Below are positions 6,789-9,406 of a stretch of DNA of 9,406 nucleotides, one piece after another. Every line of letters begins with the position of its first letter. The stretch's first letter is position 1. The DNA lies in NCBI GenBank assembly GCA_944325475.1, contig CALVAF010000184.1, positions 1 through 9,406 on the forward strand, written 5' to 3'. The translations under genes and the position numbers were made by a program. The DNA is from an uncultured Helicobacter sp. GTDB taxonomy: Bacteria > Campylobacterota > Campylobacteria > Campylobacterales > Helicobacteraceae. The notes beneath the pieces were generated by a model. It was not told where the DNA came from. It was given only the letters and a program-made list of their open reading frames with translations, and did no database searches.

Positions 6789-7136
6789 TTATCCTTGCTG
6801 GCTATTGTGAAAAACTTGAATAGCCACTTTGCAATCCTCAAAAATCTCTAGCTTAGAAATTTTAAGCGTATAACTTTGGATTTGTGGGAATTGCTTTGGA
6901 ATCTCACTTTTAAAATACTCTAACGCCTCCTCTAGCAGCCCAAACTCACGCAAAAAAGCCTCCTTAAAAAACCTCCGCAACTCTCGATAATCCAAAAAAG
7001 AATCACCTTCCTTCTTAAAATAACTAAACTCACCATCAATCTTGATTTTTTGCGTCCTCTCTCGTTCAAAAGGCAAGATTCCAATCACTGCCTCCAAAAC
7101 CCAATCTTCTAAACAAATCACATATTCCACACCCAT
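6789..7136 (-). CDS. folB: FolB-like dihydroneopterin aldolase
   Basis: This enzyme would cleave 7,8-dihydroneopterin to 6-hydroxymethyl-dihydropterin and glycolaldehyde in folate synthesis. The product has 115 residues, family size. Seen motifs: LEAVIGILPFERERTQKIKI (15-34), where IGxxxxER holds the conserved Glu24; DYREL with Tyr50; and LKISKLEIFEDCKVAIQVF with Lys95 where the family has its catalytic Lys. Overall similarity to textbook FolB is moderate, so a divergent pterin-binding T-fold protein is possible. An in-frame TAG lies just upstream, so the start is ATG 7136 or GTG 7130. GGAG (7138-7141) is one base from the ATG but seven from the GTG, so GTG 7130 (113 residues) may be the true start. 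It is last in the mla operon, 12 bases after the lipoprotein gene. Confidence 0.78.
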   Translation of the reverse strand: MGVEYVICLEDWVLEAVIGILPFERERTQKIKIDGEFSYFKKEGDSFLDYRELRRFFKEAFLREFGLLEEALEYFKSEIPKQFPQIQSYTLKISKLEIFEDCKVAIQVFHNSQQG

Positions 7137-7148
7137 TCTCCGCTAATT

Positions 7149-7697
7149 TTACAATAAAGCCTCCAAATATCCCTCCAAAACCACCACATTCATCGCCTTA
7201 ATAATCTCTGTAAAATCCCCATCAGACACGCTTTTTTCTTTATAAATCCACAGAGTTTTTGCCTCCTTAGCGCTTTTTTCTAACTTTGCCTCAAAAACCA
7301 CATGATTAGAAACCTCATCATAAAACAACTCCAAAACCCACAACTTCAAAGAATCCCTATCAAAATCCCTATTCTTTACCAAACTCACGCAATTTTGATA
7401 AGCAGCTTTTATCATTAAAGAATCCAGCATATTTGTCAGTGATTCCACCCATTGATTCTTCGCAAAATAGGCAATTTTATTAGGCGATTCCACATAGGCG
7501 ATTTTTCGCGTGTTAATCTTTTGCGCCACTTCAATTCCAAGCCAATTATAAACCTTCATTTTCTTGCATTGTACTTGTTTATAAGGAATTTCTAACTGAT
7601 AGCTATTGGGCGGCAAAACCTCCTTACCTACACAACCACTTAGAAATCCCACCACAGCTACTCCAAAAATCATTCTTTGTATCACATTTCTTTTCAT
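7149..7697 (-). CDS. Mla/MCE transporter auxiliary lipoprotein (PqiC-like)
   Basis: This is a 182-residue predicted lipoprotein. It has a basic N-terminus (MKRNVIQRM), a hydrophobic segment (IFGVAVVGFL) and a lipobox LSGC with Cys22 as the lipidated residue. What follows resembles the ABC-type transport auxiliary lipoprotein family (LPPNSYQLEIP near the N-terminus, then mixed alpha/beta). Members accompany MCE transporters and are anchored in the outer membrane, where they are thought to receive the lipid path. The assignment rests mainly on size, lipobox and position directly after mlaD. A GTG precedes the ATG by one codon; AAGGA (7703-7707) is five bases from ATG 7697 and two from the GTG, so the ATG is chosen. 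The ribosome site overlaps the mlaD stop. Confidence 0.85.
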   Translation of the reverse strand: MKRNVIQRMIFGVAVVGFLSGCVGKEVLPPNSYQLEIPYKQVQCKKMKVYNWLGIEVAQKINTRKIAYVESPNKIAYFAKNQWVESLTNMLDSLMIKAAYQNCVSLVKNRDFDRDSLKLWVLELFYDEVSNHVVFEAKLEKSAKEAKTLWIYKEKSVSDGDFTEIIKAMNVVVLEGYLEALL

Positions 7698-7706
7698 CAC
7701 ATTCCT

Positions 7707-8504
7707 TTATTCCCGCGCTCCAAGCTTAGGCTTAGTAGAATCAAACAAAAATCCACTTGGCGAATCCCTAAAATCCTCTAAAACCTCACTAGCCTCTTGC
7801 AAGATTTTTTGCAAAGCCTTAGAGTTTTGCTCCAAATCAAACAACAAAGGCGTTAAGATAAACCGTAAATTATAATCCCCTCGCACCAAACTTTCATTAA
7901 ACTTCGCCCTCAATTCTCCAATATACCCTATCTCTCTTCTAGCTTCCTTTAGCGCCCAATAAAACTCATCAGAAACATTTGCAAAATTCTGCAAACTGAC
8001 TTCAATATTCCCCAGATTCTTATCGCTTAATAGTCGATTAAACCGCTCCAAACTCACTTCTAGCTGTGCCATTACATTTTCTGCTTTAGAGCTCACCTGC
8101 TCAATCCAATTTTCTTTAAACCCCAAAATTGCCTTTTGTGATTTTTCAAAAGGCTTCCCCTCCCCTTGAATCAAAGTCAAAAAATTACCACCGGTTAAGC
8201 CTTGTGATTCCACTACCACCTTACTACCCTCATTCAGTGCAATTTCTTTTTTAACCCATATGATAATTTCCACTTCATCGCCACTTAGCCTATAATGCCG
8301 CACAAACCCAACAGGCAACCCCAAATATTTCACAGGTGTTTCAATTCTAATTCCGCGTGGCAACTCTCTGTTATAAATAAAATACTCCTTATACTCACTT
8401 AAATTCCTATCATATTTCCCCATCCAAAAAATAAATCCCGCCAAAGTTAACAGCACTGCGACAAAAAACACTCCAAGCAACACATAATTCAATCGTGCTT
8501 CCAT
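7707..8504 (-). CDS. mlaD: MlaD-type MCE domain protein, periplasmic substrate-binding subunit
   Basis: MlaD-family proteins are anchored in the inner membrane, form hexameric rings in the periplasm and pass phospholipids to or from the MlaE-MlaF core. The product has 265 residues. A single N-terminal membrane helix lies at about 7-28 (YVLLGVFFVAVLLTLAGFIF). One MCE domain follows at about 38-115: RELPRGIRIETPVKYLGLPVGFV and VVVESQGLTGGNFLTLI match the family pattern of a loop before a beta strand. Residues about 135-250 are helical and Leu/Glu-rich, longer than the E. coli MlaD tail, and may form the helical channel seen in other MCE proteins. AAGGA (8511-8515) lies six bases before the ATG, overlapping the mlaF stop. 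The gap to mlaF is nine bases. Confidence 0.92.
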   Translation of the reverse strand: MEARLNYVLLGVFFVAVLLTLAGFIFWMGKYDRNLSEYKEYFIYNRELPRGIRIETPVKYLGLPVGFVRHYRLSGDEVEIIIWVKKEIALNEGSKVVVESQGLTGGNFLTLIQGEGKPFEKSQKAILGFKENWIEQVSSKAENVMAQLEVSLERFNRLLSDKNLGNIEVSLQNFANVSDEFYWALKEARREIGYIGELRAKFNESLVRGDYNLRFILTPLLFDLEQNSKALQKILQEASEVLEDFRDSPSGFLFDSTKPKLGARE

Positions 8505-8513
8505 TTTCTTTCC

Positions 8514-9245
8514 TTAAATCTGATACAAAAACAAATCAAGCGAATCTGTCTTTGCTCTTAGCTCTTCTAAGCTACCCTCAAAAAACACTTTTTTGCCTTT
8601 CAAAATCACCATTCTATCCACGACCCCTTTCACACTCTCCATATCATGCGTTACCATTACAATGCTAACCCCAAGCAAGTCTCTAAGCTCTCTAATTAGC
8701 TCATCAAAATGCCTCGCGCTTTTAGGATCTAGCCCACTTGTAGGCTCATCTAAAAACAAAATCTTGGGGCTAAGGCACAAAGCCCTAGCTAGCCCCACAC
8801 GCTTCACCATTCCTCCACTTAGCTCACTAGGATACAGCCTTGCCACTTCAGGCTTTAACCCCACTCTTGCAAGCCAAAAATATGCTAGATTCTCTCTATC
8901 TTGCCTCTCAAAATCCGTGTATTCTTGCAAGGGCAAAGTGAGATTATCTAGCACATTTAGCGCACTAAACAACGCTCCAAACTGAAATAGCACCCCAAAT
9001 TTCAGCTTCATCTCTAAAGTCTCTTTGAAATTTAACCCCCAAATCTCTTTACCCAAAATCCGCACTTCCCCGCTTGTTGGTTTTTTAAGAAAGATCATTG
9101 TGTTTAAAAGTGTGCTTTTGCCACTCCCACTACCGCCCAAAAGGGCAAAAATATCCCTCGGATACACTGCAAAGCTCACGCCCTCATGAATGCTATTTTC
9201 TCCATAGCTTGTGTAGAGGTTTTTAATCTGTAAGACGCTTTCCAT
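8514..9245 (-). CDS. mlaF: MlaF-type ABC transporter ATP-binding protein
   Basis: This is the cytoplasmic ATPase powering the Mla/MCE lipid transporter. The product has 243 residues with every ABC motif intact: Walker A GGSGSGKST (37-45), Q-loop Gln88 in VLFQFGALF, signature LSGGM (142-146), Walker B ILFLDEP (162-168), D-loop SGLD (170-173) and switch His200 in VMVTHD. SGGMxKRV and QFGALFSALNV are typical of the MlaF branch. The frame extends to 9278, but ATG 9245 gives the usual start (MESVLQIKNLY) and forms TAATG with the end of the ancestral mlaE frame, so the longer start is rejected. No strong Shine-Dalgarno precedes it, consistent with initiation coupled to mlaE translation. Confidence 0.95.
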   Translation of the reverse strand: MESVLQIKNLYTSYGENSIHEGVSFAVYPRDIFALLGGSGSGKSTLLNTMIFLKKPTSGEVRILGKEIWGLNFKETLEMKLKFGVLFQFGALFSALNVLDNLTLPLQEYTDFERQDRENLAYFWLARVGLKPEVARLYPSELSGGMVKRVGLARALCLSPKILFLDEPTSGLDPKSARHFDELIRELRDLLGVSIVMVTHDMESVKGVVDRMVILKGKKVFFEGSLEELRAKTDSLDLFLYQI

Positions 9246-9307
9246 TACCAACCCATTCTCGTAAAAATTACCGCACAAACCGCATCCAAAACAATGACAA
9301 AAAAGAT
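9245..9307 (-). pseudogene. Detached last codons of mlaE beyond the premature stop
   Basis: Reading on in the mlaE frame gives 20 codons, IFFVIVLDAVCAVIFTRMGW, then TAA at 9245-9247. They align with the last helix of E. coli MlaE (SIAILVLDYFLTALLF): the Asp falls at the same distance from the VV pair, and the TAA aligns with a Ser. The final TAA shares two bases with... the mlaF ATG as TAATG, the arrangement expected of the original gene end. Without a sequence error these codons are now untranslated unless the stop is read through. Confidence 0.7.
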
Positions 9308-9406
9308 TTATTCCACCACACTTTGAGTCGTATCCACACCAAAACTACGTATATCTTTTGCCACAATAAACCCATAAAAACAACCAATAAAGGACATAAT
9401 TAGACC
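9308..9406 (-). CDS. mlaE: MlaE-type permease, 3' part, apparently truncated by an in-frame TAA
   Basis: This is the last 32 codons of the inner-membrane permease that sits between MlaF and MlaD; the rest lies beyond the window. The visible part reads GLIMSFIGCFYGFIVAKDIR then SFGVDTTQSVVE. It matches the conserved MlaE end, where a helix with IGCY-G is followed by a loop with ATT-AVV. It stops at TAA 9308-9310, just before the place where the family has its final membrane helix. The same frame continues beyond the stop with that helix. The protein as written would lack its last 21 residues. It is first in the visible part of the minus-strand operon. Confidence 0.8.
   Translation of the reverse strand, partial: GLIMSFIGCFYGFIVAKDIRSFGVDTTQSVVE

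Noticed and set aside
9246..9278. Longer MlaF start adding 11 residues
   Set aside because: The added part is the mlaE C-terminal coding region read in another frame; ATG 9245 forms the TAATG junction and the usual MlaF N-terminus.

Overview
The window looks like chromosomal core DNA of a Helicobacter-type campylobacterote. It is AT-rich. RuvA, RimO and TilS read like Helicobacter orthologues, and from memory the murJ / fapA-like / ruvA neighbourhood also occurs in H. pylori. The -10 sites are of the TGATAAAAT/TACAAT type with no obvious -35 box. I see no mobile element, CRISPR array, tRNA or rRNA. Most of the + strand is C-rich and G-poor, so the minus strand is probably the replication leading strand.

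Layout: (1) 1-702, minus: 5' part of murJ (lipid II flippase), cut by the window edge. (2) 703-785: divergent promoter region. (3) 786-5490, plus: a tightly packed run of a FapA/DUF342 protein, ruvA, rimO and tilS, with each downstream ribosome site inside or next to the preceding gene. (4) 5548-5787, plus: a 79-residue coiled-coil-like hypothetical with its own promoter, whose last 12 bases overlap bcp tail to tail. (5) 5776-6249, minus: bcp thiol peroxidase. (6) 6250-6788: about 540 bases with no convincing intact gene; it holds the bcp promoter, two weak complementary frames and what looks like a short decaying gene. (7) 9406 to 6789, minus: an operon encoding an Mla/MCE-type lipid ABC transporter in the order permease (mlaE), ATPase (mlaF), MCE protein (mlaD), auxiliary lipoprotein, followed by a FolB-like dihydroneopterin aldolase.

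Functionally the plus-strand genes are housekeeping: Holliday junction branch migration, ribosomal protein S12 methylthiolation and tRNA-Ile lysidinylation, behind a beta-helix protein of uncertain role. The minus-strand operon would move phospholipids between inner and outer membrane.

The most notable observation is an in-frame TAA in mlaE (9308-9310). Beyond it the same frame still reads as a normal MlaE C-terminus and ends in a TAATG overlap with the mlaF start. This is either a recent nonsense mutation removing the last membrane helix or a sequence error. I found no clear undescribed biological system; other points of interest are a reversed GC-skew block over rimO and the decayed bcp-folB interval.
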